A stretch of 64,000 nucleotides of DNA from Roseovarius litoreus (lineage in GTDB: Bacteria > Pseudomonadota > Alphaproteobacteria > Rhodobacterales > Rhodobacteraceae): the NCBI RefSeq assembly GCF_900142765.1, contig NZ_FRCB01000005.1, forward strand, positions 1 through 64,000. The letters run 5' to 3'. Each line of letters opens with the position of its first letter. The stretch's first letter is position 1. The position numbers and the translations under genes are program-made. Shown here one piece after another: positions 36,876 through 46,505 of the stretch. The notes under the pieces were generated by a model. The model saw nothing but the letters and a program-made list of their open reading frames with translations, made no database searches and was not told where the DNA came from.

Positions 36876-37030
36876 GAAGAAGAGATACGGTGGCGCTGGA
36901 TTTGTAGACGCGCATCCTTGGTGATGACCCTGTCGGCGGATCGATTTCGAAGGAATATCGAGACCTGCCTAAGGGAGTGGTGCCAACCACGTAGCCGACG
37001 CCGCTCTCAACAGCGGGGATCGAAGGGGGC

Positions 37031-37050
37031 GTTCAACAAAGACGTTGAAC
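37031..37050 (+). promoter_or_regulatory. Candidate operator upstream of the RND efflux operon
   Basis: GTTCAAC (37031-37037) and GTTGAAC (37044-37050) form a perfect 7-bp inverted repeat with a 6-bp spacer, 75 bp before the MFP start. Nearby, around 37060-37090, GGGT and ACCC motifs repeat. No dedicated regulator gene is adjacent, so the binding protein is unknown. Confidence 0.4.
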
Positions 37051-37124
37051 CGCGAGATTTCGGGTGACTCTTGAGACCCATTGGGTATCATTTGAGGGTA
37101 TATTTTTAGCATTATGGTGTCGAA

Positions 37125-38219
37125 ATGATTAGAACGCTGTTTGTAACAGCTGCCTTTGTATTTTTTGGCAGTGCCGTAATTTCACAGGACAATCCGCCGC
37201 CCGCAGCCGTGGTTGCCGTCGAGGTGACGACGCGAAACCTGGCGGAAGTCTCTGATTTCAATGGACGTCTGGACGCCAATCGAAGAGTGGCCCTTGTGGC
37301 GCGTGTTTCCGGTGTGATCGAGAATATCGGTTTCGTCCCCGGTGCAATTGTCGAGCAGGACCAACCGCTTTTCGTCATCGAAAGCGACCTCTACGACGCG
37401 GCGATGCGTGAAGCGGAGGGCGCTCTGCGCGCGGCGCAGGCGCAACGTGATCTGGCGCGACTAGAACGAGATCGGCAGTCCGAGCTTGTGCTGCGCGAAG
37501 CGGGGGCGCAGGCACGTCTGGATCAGGCCGAAGCGGCGCTTGCGACAGTGGAGGCCGATGTGTTGCGCCTTGAGGCCGCATTGGACCGGGCGCGCACCAA
37601 CTTGTCCTATACCGTGATCAAGGCGCCTTTCTCGGGGCGCATCGGCAATAGCGCGGTGGATGAAGGTGCGCTTGTGGGGCCGGAGTCGGGCGCGCTGGCG
37701 ACCCTTGTGCAGCTCGACCCGATCCATGCCGAATTTCCGGTGCCGACGGCACTCCTGCGCACCTTTCTGGAACGGGTGGAACGCGGAGAGGTCTCCAGAG
37801 AGGCCGCCGTTCGCCTGACGCTGGCCAATGGCACTGTCTATGACGCGCAGGGTGACATCGATTTTGTAGACAGCCGTGTCAACTCGGGCACGGACAGCGT
37901 GATGCTGCGCGCACGCTTTGCCAACCCCGAAGGACGTTTGCTGGACGGGGAACTGGTGCGCGTGACGCTCACGACCGACACGCCGGAGGGTGAATTGGCG
38001 ATCCCCGCAGAGGCGGTGCAGCGCGATATTCAAGGAGCGTTTGTGCTCGTGGTGGGCGAGGGCGAGGTGGCCGAGCAGCGCCGCATCACGGTTTTGCGCA
38101 ATGCCCAGGGCTTTGCCGTGATCGGTGCGGGGCTGAGCGAGGGCGAGCGCGTGATCACCGAGGGTGTCAACAAGGTACGTGTCGGCGCGGTCGTCGATGC
38201 CGCCGCACCCGAGGGCTGA
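37125..38219 (+). CDS. RND efflux periplasmic adaptor (membrane fusion protein)
   Basis: The 364-residue protein begins with a signal-like segment (MIRTLFVTAAFVFFGSAV). Lipoyl/barrel-sandwich elements follow (DANRRVALVARVSGVIENIG and FVPGAIVEQDQPLFVIESDL), with an alpha-hairpin coiled coil in the middle (AQAQRDLARLERDRQSEL). The C-terminal part has KAPFSGRIGNSAVDEGALVG and IPAEAVQRDIQG. No lipobox cysteine was seen. It joins the inner-membrane pump encoded 3 bp downstream to an outer-membrane channel that is not in this window. Confidence 0.92.
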   Translation: MIRTLFVTAAFVFFGSAVISQDNPPPAAVVAVEVTTRNLAEVSDFNGRLDANRRVALVARVSGVIENIGFVPGAIVEQDQPLFVIESDLYDAAMREAEGALRAAQAQRDLARLERDRQSELVLREAGAQARLDQAEAALATVEADVLRLEAALDRARTNLSYTVIKAPFSGRIGNSAVDEGALVGPESGALATLVQLDPIHAEFPVPTALLRTFLERVERGEVSREAAVRLTLANGTVYDAQGDIDFVDSRVNSGTDSVMLRARFANPEGRLLDGELVRVTLTTDTPEGELAIPAEAVQRDIQGAFVLVVGEGEVAEQRRITVLRNAQGFAVIGAGLSEGERVITEGVNKVRVGAVVDAAAPEG

Positions 38220-38222
38220 TCC

Positions 38223-41200
38223 ATGCTGGCCGATACGTTCATCAAGCGCCCCCGTTTCGCCGGGGTCATTTCCATCGTGCTGTTTCTGGCGGGCCTTATC
38301 GCGTTGACGCGGATGCCGGTCGAGCAGTTTCCCGATATTGTGCCGCCACAGGTCGCGGTCACCGCCGCCTATCCCGGAGCAGGGGCCGAAGTGGTGGAGC
38401 AGACCGTCGCCCAGGTGATCGAGGACCAGATCGTGGGCGTGGACGACATGATCTACATGTCCTCGACGTCGGGCGCCGACGGCACCTATATCCTGAATAT
38501 CAGCTTCGAGGTGGGAACCGATCCCGATATCGCAACCGTCAACGTTCAGAACCGAGTCTCGTTGGCCGAGCCGCTATTGCCGTCGGAGGTGCGCCAGACC
38601 GGTGTCCGGGTGGCCAAGAAATCCTCCTCGCTGCTGATGGGTATCGCGCTATATGCCGAAACCGATGCGCTTGAGGGCAATGACCTCACCAATTATGCCC
38701 GGCTCTACCTCATGGACCGGATCAAGCGGGTCGAGGGCGTTGGCGATGCCTCGATGTTCGGTGCCAACGAGTTTGCCATGCGCATCAATCTCGACGTTGA
38801 CCGGTTGGCGGCGCTGAACCTCACGCCCTCGGATGTCACCGCCGCGCTGCGCAGCCAGAACCTGCAGGCCGCCATTGGGCGCGTGGGTGGCCAGCCAGTG
38901 ACCGAGGATCCGGGTCTGCAGCTCAACATTTCCACCAAGGGGCGGCTGTCGAGCCCCGAGGAATTCGGCGCGATCATCCTGCGCGCGGGGGCCGATGGCA
39001 GCGTGGTGCGCATTCGTGATGTGGCCGAGGTGGACCTTGGAGAGAAGAATTCAGACGTGGTGACGAGCTTTGACGGCCGACCTGCGACGTTGATCGGGAT
39101 CTATCTTGCTCCGGGCGGCAACGCGATTGCCGCCGCTGATGGCGCCAAGGCGATGATGGAGGCGGTGGCGGCGGATTTCCCACCCGGCATGGCCTATGAG
39201 ATCGTCTCGGACAGTTCCACCTTCGTCAAGGAAAGCATCACCGAGGTCGAGCACACCCTGATCGAGGCGTTCATCCTGGTGGTGCTGGTGGTCTTCATCT
39301 TCCTTGGCTCGCTGCGCGCCACGATCGTGCCGCTCATCGCGGTTCCTGTGGCGCTGGTCGGGACCTTTGCGGTGATGCTGGCGATGGGGTTCTCGCTCAA
39401 CACCGTGTCGCTGCTGGCATTGGTGCTGGCTATCGGGATCGTGGTCGATGATGCCATCGTCGTGGTCGAGGCGGTCGAGGCGAAAATGGAGCAGAACCCC
39501 GAGATGACACCGGCCGAGGCCGCCTCGGCGGCGATGTCGGAGATCACTGGTGCGATCCTCGCCATCACCATGGTGCTGCTGTCGGTCTTTGTGCCGGTGG
39601 CATTCATTCCGGGCATATCGGGCCAGCTCTTCCAGCAATTTGCGGTCGCCGTCTCGGTCTCGATGGTGATCTCAGCGATCAATGCGCTGACCCTTTCGCC
39701 CGCGCTCTGCGCGATCATCCTCAAGCCCCATCATGGGCCGAAGAAGGGGATCATGGGCGCGATTTCACGTGGCATCGACAAGGGGCGCGACGGCTATACC
39801 CGGATCGCCGGCGCCATCGCCCGGCGCGCGGTGCTTGGACTGGCGCTGCTGATCGGGGCCTTTGCGCTTACCGGGGGGCTGTTCAAGGCGGTGCCCTCCG
39901 GTTTCCTGCCCTCTGAAGATCAGGGATCCTTCATCGTCGAGGCACGCCTGCCCGAGGCGGCTTCCGTCAATCGCACGCTTGCCGCGCAGCGCAAGGTCGA
40001 GGAGGTCCTGATGGGCCTGCCAGGGGTGGAGTCGGTTACCTCCGTGACCGGCTTCTCGCTGCTCGACGGCATCACCAAATCCAACGCCGCCTTCGCGCTG
40101 GTCTCGATGCAGGACTTCGCCGAGCGCACCACCGAGGAAACCAGCGTCTTCAATGCGATCAACGAGGCCATGCGGCAGGGTGCGGCGATCCGCTCGGCGC
40201 AGATCATCGCCTTCAACCTGCCGCCCATCGCCGGGCTTGGCAGCGGATCGGGCTTCGAGATGCAGCTGCTCGACACGCAAGGGCGCACGCCGCAGGAACT
40301 GGCCGAGACCGCGCGGGGGCTGTCCTTCGCGGCCAACGGAAACCCGTCGCTTTCGGGGGTCTACAGCACGTTCTCGGCCAACAGCCCGCAGCTTTTCCTC
40401 GAGATCGACCGCGAGCGGCTTTATGCTCTGGGAATTCCCGTGTCGGATGTATTTGCCGCTCTGCAACCGACGCTCGGATCGGCGTATATCAACGATTTCA
40501 ACCTCTTCGGGCGTTCCTGGCAAGTTCGGATGAGCGCCTCGTCAGAGTATCGCGACGCTGTGGACGACATTGCCCGCATCCATGTGCGCAGTGCGTCCGG
40601 AGAAATGGTGCCGGTGGGCGCCTTCGCGCGGATCGAATACGTCACCGGGCCGATGTCGCTCTCACGCTACAACAACCAGCGGGCGGCCAAGATCAGCGGC
40701 ATGCCGGCGCCGGGGGTCTCGTCCGGGGAGGCGCTGGTGGCGATGGAGGAGGTGGCTGAAGCCAGCCTGCCTCCGGGCTATGAGTACGAATGGACCGGCA
40801 CCGCGCTGCAGGAGAAGCAGGCGGCCGGTCAGACAACGGTTATCCTCGCGCTGGCGCTGCTCTTTGCCTATCTCTTCCTCGTGGCGCTGTACGAAAGCTG
40901 GACCATCCCGGTGCCGGTCATGCTGTCGGTCGTGTTCGGGGTGGCCGGGGCGATCGCGGCGCTGTTGCTGACCGGTCTGCCCTTCAACATCTACGCACAG
41001 ATCGGGCTGGTGGTGCTGCTCGCGCTCGCCGCCAAGAACGCCATCCTGATTGTGGAATTCGCCAAGGCGCGGCGTGAAGAGGGCGAAGAGATCGTGCAGG
41101 CCGCCATATCCGGCGCGCATGCACGTTTCCGCGCAGTGATGATGACCTCCTTTGCCTTTATCGCGGGTCTCATCCCGCTGGTCACCGCAGAAGGTGCCTC

Positions 41201-41354
41201 GATGCTATCGCGCCGGGCCGTGGGTACGGGCGTGGCGGGCGGAATGCTGGCGGCGGCGCTGGTCGGCATTTTCGTCATCCCGGCGCTATACGTGGCATTC
41301 CAGTCGCTTCGGGAACGTGTGAAAGGGCGCAAGAAAACGGAAGCGGAGACCTGA
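38223..41354 (+). CDS. RND multidrug efflux transporter (HAE1 type)
   Basis: The 1043-residue AcrB/MexB-like pump opens with [20 protein letters not shown]. It shows [18 protein letters not shown], the TM4 proton-relay aspartates in [15 protein letters not shown], and the TM10 lysine in [15 protein letters not shown]. Substrates cannot be deduced. The gene starts 3 bp after the adaptor stop and is followed 3 bp later by a GDPD gene. No outer-membrane TolC partner is encoded nearby. Confidence 0.95.
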   Translation: MLADTFIKRPRFAGVISIVLFLAGLIALTRMPVEQFPDIVPPQVAVTAAYPGAGAEVVEQTVAQVIEDQIVGVDDMIYMSSTSGADGTYILNISFEVGTDPDIATVNVQNRVSLAEPLLPSEVRQTGVRVAKKSSSLLMGIALYAETDALEGNDLTNYARLYLMDRIKRVEGVGDASMFGANEFAMRINLDVDRLAALNLTPSDVTAALRSQNLQAAIGRVGGQPVTEDPGLQLNISTKGRLSSPEEFGAIILRAGADGSVVRIRDVAEVDLGEKNSDVVTSFDGRPATLIGIYLAPGGNAIAAADGAKAMMEAVAADFPPGMAYEIVSDSSTFVKESITEVEHTLIEAFILVVLVVFIFLGSLRATIVPLIAVPVALVGTFAVMLAMGFSLNTVSLLALVLAIGIVVDDAIVVVEAVEAKMEQNPEMTPAEAASAAMSEITGAILAITMVLLSVFVPVAFIPGISGQLFQQFAVAVSVSMVISAINALTLSPALCAIILKPHHGPKKGIMGAISRGIDKGRDGYTRIAGAIARRAVLGLALLIGAFALTGGLFKAVPSGFLPSEDQGSFIVEARLPEAASVNRTLAAQRKVEEVLMGLPGVESVTSVTGFSLLDGITKSNAAFALVSMQDFAERTTEETSVFNAINEAMRQGAAIRSAQIIAFNLPPIAGLGSGSGFEMQLLDTQGRTPQELAETARGLSFAANGNPSLSGVYSTFSANSPQLFLEIDRERLYALGIPVSDVFAALQPTLGSAYINDFNLFGRSWQVRMSASSEYRDAVDDIARIHVRSASGEMVPVGAFARIEYVTGPMSLSRYNNQRAAKISGMPAPGVSSGEALVAMEEVAEASLPPGYEYEWTGTALQEKQAAGQTTVILALALLFAYLFLVALYESWTIPVPVMLSVVFGVAGAIAALLLTGLPFNIYAQIGLVVLLALAAKNAILIVEFAKARREEGEEIVQAAISGAHARFRAVMMTSFAFIAGLIPLVTAEGASMLSRRAVGTGVAGGMLAAALVGIFVIPALYVAFQSLRERVKGRKKTEAET

Positions 41355-41357
41355 ACG

Positions 41358-43205
41358 GTGGGGCTGCATGCGGTCCTTTCAGCCTATCGCCAGGCCCTGT
41401 CCCGCGCGCTGCTGTTTACGGCGCTGCATCTGAGTGTTCGGCTGGTGGTGTCGGTTGTCGTGGTGCCCCTTGCGGGGGTGATGCTGGGCCTTGCGCTGCG
41501 CTGGTCGGGTGATCCGGCGCTCACCGATCAGGACATCGCGGGCTTCGTGTTGTCCCCGCTCGGTGCGCTTGGCGCCGTGGCGGTAGCGGGGGTGCTGATT
41601 GTCGCAACGGTTCTCGACCTCGCCTTGATGACGGCCGTTCTGCGCCAGCCGGTCAGGGGGGCGTGGCCTGCGCTCGTTGCGGCTTGGCAGGCGGTCCTGT
41701 CATGGCTGGTGGCGGTGTTCGGCCTTGCGTGGCGCCTCGTCCTGCGGGTGGCTGTGCTGGTTGTGCCGTTTCTCGCGGCGGGCGCGGCGGTGGCGGCGCT
41801 GGTGTTGAGAACTCACGACATCAACTATTACCTGACCTATCGGCCGCCGGAATTCTTGCTGGTCGCGGGCGTGATCGGCCTTCTGGGGCTGGTTGTGGCA
41901 GTGCTGCTGATCTGGCGGTTGTCGGGTTGGGCGCTGGTGCTGCATTTGCGGCTGATTGACGGGGTGCCGGCGCGCGACTGTTTTGCACGGAGCGAGGCGT
42001 ATCTGCGCAAGCGGCGCGGGGCGGTGATCCAGCGCATTCTTGCCTGGCTTGCGCTGCGCCTGGCGCTTGCCGCAGGGGGTGCTGCGGTGTTCGGCGCGCT
42101 TGGGGCAGGAGCACAGGCGCTTGCGCTGCCGAGCCTTGAGAGGGTGGTCGTGGCGACGCTGCTGTCGCTCGCGCTGTGGTCCTTGGCGAACGCGATCCTC
42201 GCAGCTGTATCCAACGCGGCGCTGGCTTTGCTTTTGAATGACCTGCATCTCAGCGTGGTCCCAAACAGGCCTGCTCGGAAGCCGGATGTTGCGCCGCTGC
42301 GCGGTTCTCTGGTGCTGACCGGGCTTGCCGTTGCGTCGGTTGTGACCGGGTTGGGCGCGGTTGCGGTTCTTGATGATCTTGCGGGGCGTCTTGCGGCGCC
42401 GCATACGGTCGAGATCATCGCGCATCGCGGTGCGGCGGCGGTGCGACCCGAGAACACGCTGGCCGCGGTGGAAAAGGCGCTGCAGGACCGCGCCGACTGG
42501 GTCGAGATCGACGTGCAGGAAATTGCCGACGGAACCGTGATCGTGACCCATGACAGCGATTTCATGAAACAGGCGGGCGTGCCGCTCAAGGTATGGGAGG
42601 CGATGCCGGAGGACCTTGCGCGGATCGATATCGGAAGCTGGTTCGACCCTGCATATTCAGACGCGCGGGTGCCCACGTTGCGCATGGTGCTGAATATGGC
42701 GAAGGGACGGGGGCAGGTCCTGATCGAGTTGAAGTATTACGGCCATGACGATCGGCTGGAGGAACGCGTGGCGGACCTGGTCGAAGAGACGGGCATGTCA
42801 GATGACGTCATGATCATGTCACTCAAGCGCGAGGGCGTGGCGAGGATGCGCGCCCTGCGCCCCGATTGGCCGGTGGGCATCCTTGCGGCAAGGGCAATCG
42901 GTGATCTGAGCGCACTGGATGCCGAATTCCTCGCAGTCAATACCGGGCAGGTCTCGGGGCAGCTTTTGCGTCGCGCACATGCGGCGCAGAAGCGGGTCTA
43001 TGTCTGGACGGTGGACGATCCGCGCGCCATGTCGCGGATGATATCGATGGGCGTTGACGGGCTGATCACAAACAACCCCGCTCTGGCGCGCCGGGTGATG
43101 GATGAGCGCGCTGCGCTGTCGCTTCCCGCGCGACTGCTGGTTTGGCTGAGTGACCGGTTCCGTCTGGATAGTTTCGATCTGTCCGCGGAGCCTTCGGAGG
43201 CATAG
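41358..43205 (+). CDS. Membrane-domain glycerophosphodiester phosphodiesterase
   Basis: The 615-residue protein has an N-terminal half with about seven hydrophobic helices, resembling the GDPD membrane domain. From about residue 350 a GDPD catalytic domain follows, with IIAHRGAAAVRPENTLAAVE, DWVEIDVQEIADGTVIVTHD and VLIELKYYG, which carry the His pair, Glu and Asp of the active site. It may hydrolyse glycerophosphodiesters or lyso-lipids at the membrane. It starts at GTG 41358, 3 bp after the RND stop, and appears to be part of the efflux operon. Confidence 0.88.
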   Translation: MGLHAVLSAYRQALSRALLFTALHLSVRLVVSVVVVPLAGVMLGLALRWSGDPALTDQDIAGFVLSPLGALGAVAVAGVLIVATVLDLALMTAVLRQPVRGAWPALVAAWQAVLSWLVAVFGLAWRLVLRVAVLVVPFLAAGAAVAALVLRTHDINYYLTYRPPEFLLVAGVIGLLGLVVAVLLIWRLSGWALVLHLRLIDGVPARDCFARSEAYLRKRRGAVIQRILAWLALRLALAAGGAAVFGALGAGAQALALPSLERVVVATLLSLALWSLANAILAAVSNAALALLLNDLHLSVVPNRPARKPDVAPLRGSLVLTGLAVASVVTGLGAVAVLDDLAGRLAAPHTVEIIAHRGAAAVRPENTLAAVEKALQDRADWVEIDVQEIADGTVIVTHDSDFMKQAGVPLKVWEAMPEDLARIDIGSWFDPAYSDARVPTLRMVLNMAKGRGQVLIELKYYGHDDRLEERVADLVEETGMSDDVMIMSLKREGVARMRALRPDWPVGILAARAIGDLSALDAEFLAVNTGQVSGQLLRRAHAAQKRVYVWTVDDPRAMSRMISMGVDGLITNNPALARRVMDERAALSLPARLLVWLSDRFRLDSFDLSAEPSEA

Positions 43206-43231
43206 CTGTTGATCCTTTTGGGAGAATTATC

Positions 43232-43750
43232 ATGACGAATTCCTTTCTTTTGCTGGGTATCGGCGCGTTATCGCTGTTGGGTGGCATTCTTGCTCTATTC
43301 AACCCACTGGCAGCGACGCTGACGGCTGAATTGTTGACCGGGTATCTCTTCATGGCCATCGGTGCGCTCATGCTGCTGTCGATCTTTGCAGATGACAGCT
43401 GGGGCTCGCGATTGTTGTCGCTGGTGCTGGGGGCTGCGGTTTTGGCGATCGGCATCAATCTGGTGAGCAACCCCCTGCAGGGTGTGCTTCAGCTGACCGT
43501 TGCGGTGGCCTGCCTGATGCTGTTCGTTGGCGCGCTGCGGATCTTCCTCGCCTTCCGTATGCCGACCGCCGGGCTCCGGACCATGCTACTTCTGGCGGGG
43601 ATCGTCTCGCTTGTGCTTGGTGTGATGATCCTGACGAGTTTCCCGTTTTCGGCGGCAGTGGTTCTCGGTATCCTGCTGGCTGTCGAACTGATCTCGAACG
43701 GAATTTCCCTTGTCACTCTGGGTCTTGCGGCCCGTGATCGGGCGAGCTGA
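43232..43750 (+). CDS. HdeD-family membrane protein (first copy)
   Basis: The 172-residue protein has six predicted membrane helices arranged as short repeated hairpins (LLGIGALSLLGGILALFNPL, GYLFMAIGALMLLSIFA, MLLLAGIVSLVLGVMI). It resembles the HdeD/DUF308 family, linked to acid tolerance in enteric bacteria; the biochemical role is unknown. GGGAG lies eight bases before the ATG. It follows the GDPD gene by 26 bp and is next to a diverged paralogue. Confidence 0.8.
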   Translation: MTNSFLLLGIGALSLLGGILALFNPLAATLTAELLTGYLFMAIGALMLLSIFADDSWGSRLLSLVLGAAVLAIGINLVSNPLQGVLQLTVAVACLMLFVGALRIFLAFRMPTAGLRTMLLLAGIVSLVLGVMILTSFPFSAAVVLGILLAVELISNGISLVTLGLAARDRAS

Positions 43751-43760
43751 GGAGGCGGCG

Positions 43761-44261
43761 ATGAGAAACTGGCTATGGTGGCTATTGGCGGGGCTGGTCG
43801 CCTTGGTGGGCGGCGTGCTGGGCCTGATCAATCCGAATGCAGCACAGATCGCGTCCACGACCATCGTCGGCTGGGCATTGGTGTTGATGGCGCTTTTGCA
43901 GGGACGTGCGGCATGGATGTCCACGGCCTTTCGCGAGCGCGCCGGAGCGGTGCTGTTTGCTGCGGCGGGGCTGTTTCTGGGTTTGTCGCTCTTGATGGGT
44001 CCGTTCGGCGACGGCATGCTCTTGCGCTGGCTTCTTGGCGGATTGCTCTTGATCGGTGGTCTGGCAAAGCTCTGGATCGGACGACGCTACCGGACTGATC
44101 CGATGTTCTGGGCCGTCCTTGCGGCGGGCGGGCTGTCGGTTTTGCTGGCCGGGATGGTTCTGTTCGGCGTGACCTTGCAACTGGGCGTTATCCTGTCACT
44201 GGAGCTTTTGGGTAGCGGTGCCGCGCTTATCGTGATGGCCTTGCGGCTGGAAAAACGTTGA
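43761..44261 (+). CDS. HdeD-family membrane protein (second copy)
   Basis: The 166-residue protein again has six hydrophobic helices, including LLAGLVALVGGVLGLINPNA and LLRWLLGGLLLIGGLAKLWI. It shares the repeated GGxLxxxNP pattern with the gene just upstream, so the two are probably tandem paralogues. GAGGAGG precedes ATG 43761; a longer in-frame start would overlap the first copy. It is the last gene of the MFP-RND-GDPD-HdeD-HdeD run. Confidence 0.78.
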   Translation: MRNWLWWLLAGLVALVGGVLGLINPNAAQIASTTIVGWALVLMALLQGRAAWMSTAFRERAGAVLFAAAGLFLGLSLLMGPFGDGMLLRWLLGGLLLIGGLAKLWIGRRYRTDPMFWAVLAAGGLSVLLAGMVLFGVTLQLGVILSLELLGSGAALIVMALRLEKR

Positions 44262-44604
44262 TCGATGCTGTGACGCGCGGGGTCACAATCGGGATCTTGA
44301 GCCACGACCAAGGCGCGAAGCCAGGGCATGGCTGGGCATCCGCATGTCTGCCAGAAACGGGGCGTCCGTGAGTGCGAGTATGCCTGCCTCGCCATTCTCG
44401 ACCCGACTTCCGTCGGCGAAGGCATATAATTCAGTCCAGCCTGCGATTCCACGCAAGCGTTTCGGCGCAATGGGCCTTGCTCGATACCTGATGGCGCGAT
44501 TTATCGGATGCCTGACCTTGCCTGCCTTGGGACGGTTATTTGTACCCATAGACTGGACCATGGCACTGGCATGCAAGGGAATTGTTTGAATTCAAGGGGA
44601 TGGA
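44262..44604. other. Intergenic stretch with no supported gene
   Basis: About 340 bp between the second HdeD gene and the tRNA. Open frames of 80-130 codons exist on both strands, but none shows a recognisable motif or ribosome-binding site. A minus-strand frame around 44283-44576 has the most protein-like composition and could be a remnant. Presumably it also holds the operon terminator. Confidence 0.4.
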
Positions 44605-44681
44605 TGGTAGGCCCGGAGGGACTCGAACCCCCAACCAAAGCGTTATGAGCGCTCTGCTCTAACCAATTGAGCTACAGGCCC
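44605..44681 (-). tRNA. tRNA with anticodon CAT, probably tRNA-Ile2
   Basis: Read on the minus strand. Acceptor GGGCCTG pairs with CGGGCCT (with two G-U pairs). D arm is GCTC/GAGC, anticodon stem GAGCG/CGCTT, loop CTCATAA (CAT), variable TGGTT, T arm GGGGG-TTCGAGT-CCCTC. CCA is encoded. The GGGCC acceptor and TGGTT variable loop look like the isoleucine AUA-reading tRNA (lysidine-modified) rather than elongator methionine, which is the alternative. Confidence 0.9.
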
Positions 44682-44788
44682 GACCTGAGGCTTTCGTAAG
44701 CACGCAGTCCGGGGGCGTCAAGGCTTTCAGATTGCACCGGGCAGGGGGATCGTCTAACGGAGTGGCGAATTCATCTGGAGGGCCCGAG

Positions 44789-45835
44789 ATGACCGAGCGC
44801 AGGAATGGGATCACATATGCCGATGCCGGTGTGGATATCGACGCGGGCAACGCGCTTGTCGACCGGATCAAGCCTGCGGCCAAGCGCACCAACCGCGCCG
44901 GTGTGATGTCTGGCCTTGGCGGGTTCGGCGGGCTGTTCGATCTGAAGGCCGCGGGCTATAGCGACCCGATCCTTGTGGCTGCGACCGATGGGGTGGGCAC
45001 CAAGCTGCGCATTGCGATCGATACCGGCAATGTGGATGGCGTGGGGATCGACCTTGTGGCGATGTGTGTCAACGATCTGGTGTGTCAGGGTGCCGAGCCG
45101 CTGTTCTTCCTGGATTATTTCGCCACCGGCAAGCTGGAGACGGACAAGGCCGCGCGCATTGTCGAAGGGATCGCCGAGGGCTGTGTGCGTTCGGGCTGTG
45201 CGCTGATCGGGGGAGAGACCGCCGAGATGCCGGGTATGTACCCGGAGGGAGATTTCGATCTGGCGGGATTTGCCGTGGGCGCGATGGAGCGCGGCGCGGA
45301 CCTTCCGGCGGGCGTGGGGACGGGCGATGTTCTGCTTGGGCTGGCCAGTGATGGCATCCATTCGAACGGCTATTCGCTCGTGCGTAAGCTGATCGAGTTG
45401 TCGGGGCTGGGGTGGCAGGATGCCTGCCCCTGGGCCGAGGGCACGATGGGAGAGGTTCTGCTGACGCCGACGCGGCTTTATGTGCGCCAAGCGCTGGCGG
45501 CGGTGCGGGCCGGGGGCGTGCATGCGCTGGCGCATATCACCGGCGGCGGGCTGACCGAGAATGTGCCGCGTTTTCTGCCCGAGGGTCTGGGCGTCGAGAT
45601 GGATCTGGACGCATGGGCGCTGCCGCCGGTCTTTGACTGGCTGCGCGCGCAAGGCGGGATGGAGCAGGCCGAGATCCTCAAGACCTTCAATTGCGGGATC
45701 GGGATGGTGCTTGCGGTCGAGGCGGACCGGGCCGAGGCGCTGAGCGCGCTGCTGCGCGAAGAGGGCGAGACGGTCTATCGGCTGGGTCGCGTTACCGCGA
45801 CCGAAGGGGTGGCCTATACGGGGCGCCTTGGGTGA
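44789..45835 (+). CDS. purM: Phosphoribosylformylglycinamidine cyclo-ligase PurM
   Basis: PurM closes the imidazole ring to AIR, step five of purine synthesis. The 348-residue protein has [55 protein letters not shown] and [18 protein letters not shown], all PurM signatures of the ATP-grasp-unrelated PurM/SelD fold. ATG 44789 follows GGAGG; earlier in-frame ATG 44732 lacks support. The stop overlaps the purN GTG (GTGA). Confidence 0.97.
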   Translation: MTERRNGITYADAGVDIDAGNALVDRIKPAAKRTNRAGVMSGLGGFGGLFDLKAAGYSDPILVAATDGVGTKLRIAIDTGNVDGVGIDLVAMCVNDLVCQGAEPLFFLDYFATGKLETDKAARIVEGIAEGCVRSGCALIGGETAEMPGMYPEGDFDLAGFAVGAMERGADLPAGVGTGDVLLGLASDGIHSNGYSLVRKLIELSGLGWQDACPWAEGTMGEVLLTPTRLYVRQALAAVRAGGVHALAHITGGGLTENVPRFLPEGLGVEMDLDAWALPPVFDWLRAQGGMEQAEILKTFNCGIGMVLAVEADRAEALSALLREEGETVYRLGRVTATEGVAYTGRLG

Positions 45836-46425
45836 CCAAACGCGTCGCGATCCTGATTTCCGGGGGCGGCTCCAACATGGTGTCGCTGGTTGACAGCATG
45901 ACCGGCGATCATCCCGCGCGACCGGTGCTGGTGCTGGCCAATAGCGCAGATGCCGGGGGGCTGGAGAAGGCCCGCGCGCGCGGCGTGCCGACCGCAATTG
46001 TCGATCATCGGCCCTTCAAGGGCGACCGGGTGGCGTTCGAGGCGGCGTTGCAGGAAGAGCTTGAGCGCCATGCGCCCGATATCATCTGCCTTGCGGGCTT
46101 CATGCGGGTGTTGACCGAAGGCTTCGTGCGCCGCTGGCAGGGCCGGATGCTGAATATTCACCCCTCGCTTTTGCCCAAGTATCGCGGTCTGAACACACAT
46201 GCCCGCGCGCTCGAGGCGGGCGATACGCAAGCAGGCTGCACGGTGCATGAGGTGACGGCGGAACTGGACGATGGTCCGGTGCTGGGGCAGGCGCGGGTCG
46301 AGGTGCTGCCGGGCGACACGCCCGAGACGCTGGCGGCCCGGGTTCTGCAGATGGAGCACGCGCTTTATCCGGCTGTGTTGCGCCGGTTCGCGGGTGGCGA
46401 TCGCCGACCCGTCATGATGCCCTGA
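45832..46425 (+). CDS. purN: Phosphoribosylglycinamide formyltransferase PurN
   Basis: PurN formylates GAR using 10-formyl-THF, step three of purine synthesis. The 197-residue protein begins [20 protein letters not shown]. It carries the catalytic Asn-His-Asp set: [35 protein letters not shown] and [11 protein letters not shown]. The start is GTG 45832, overlapping the purM stop by 4 bp, so translation is coupled. rnd follows after 80 bp. Confidence 0.96.
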   Translation: MTKRVAILISGGGSNMVSLVDSMTGDHPARPVLVLANSADAGGLEKARARGVPTAIVDHRPFKGDRVAFEAALQEELERHAPDIICLAGFMRVLTEGFVRRWQGRMLNIHPSLLPKYRGLNTHARALEAGDTQAGCTVHEVTAELDDGPVLGQARVEVLPGDTPETLAARVLQMEHALYPAVLRRFAGGDRRPVMMP

Positions 46426-46505
46426 CAGATGCAAGGGCATTTCATTTCCCCCCGGCTTTGTCCTATACCTGACAAACGGCCCGGAGCAGGAGCAGATAAG
46501 ATTTC

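Noticed and set aside
44605-44681. Plain assignment as elongator tRNA-Met
   Set aside because: The anticodon CAT fits, but the GGGCC acceptor and TGGTT variable loop look more like the lysidine-type tRNA-Ile2; the Met assignment is kept only as the alternative.
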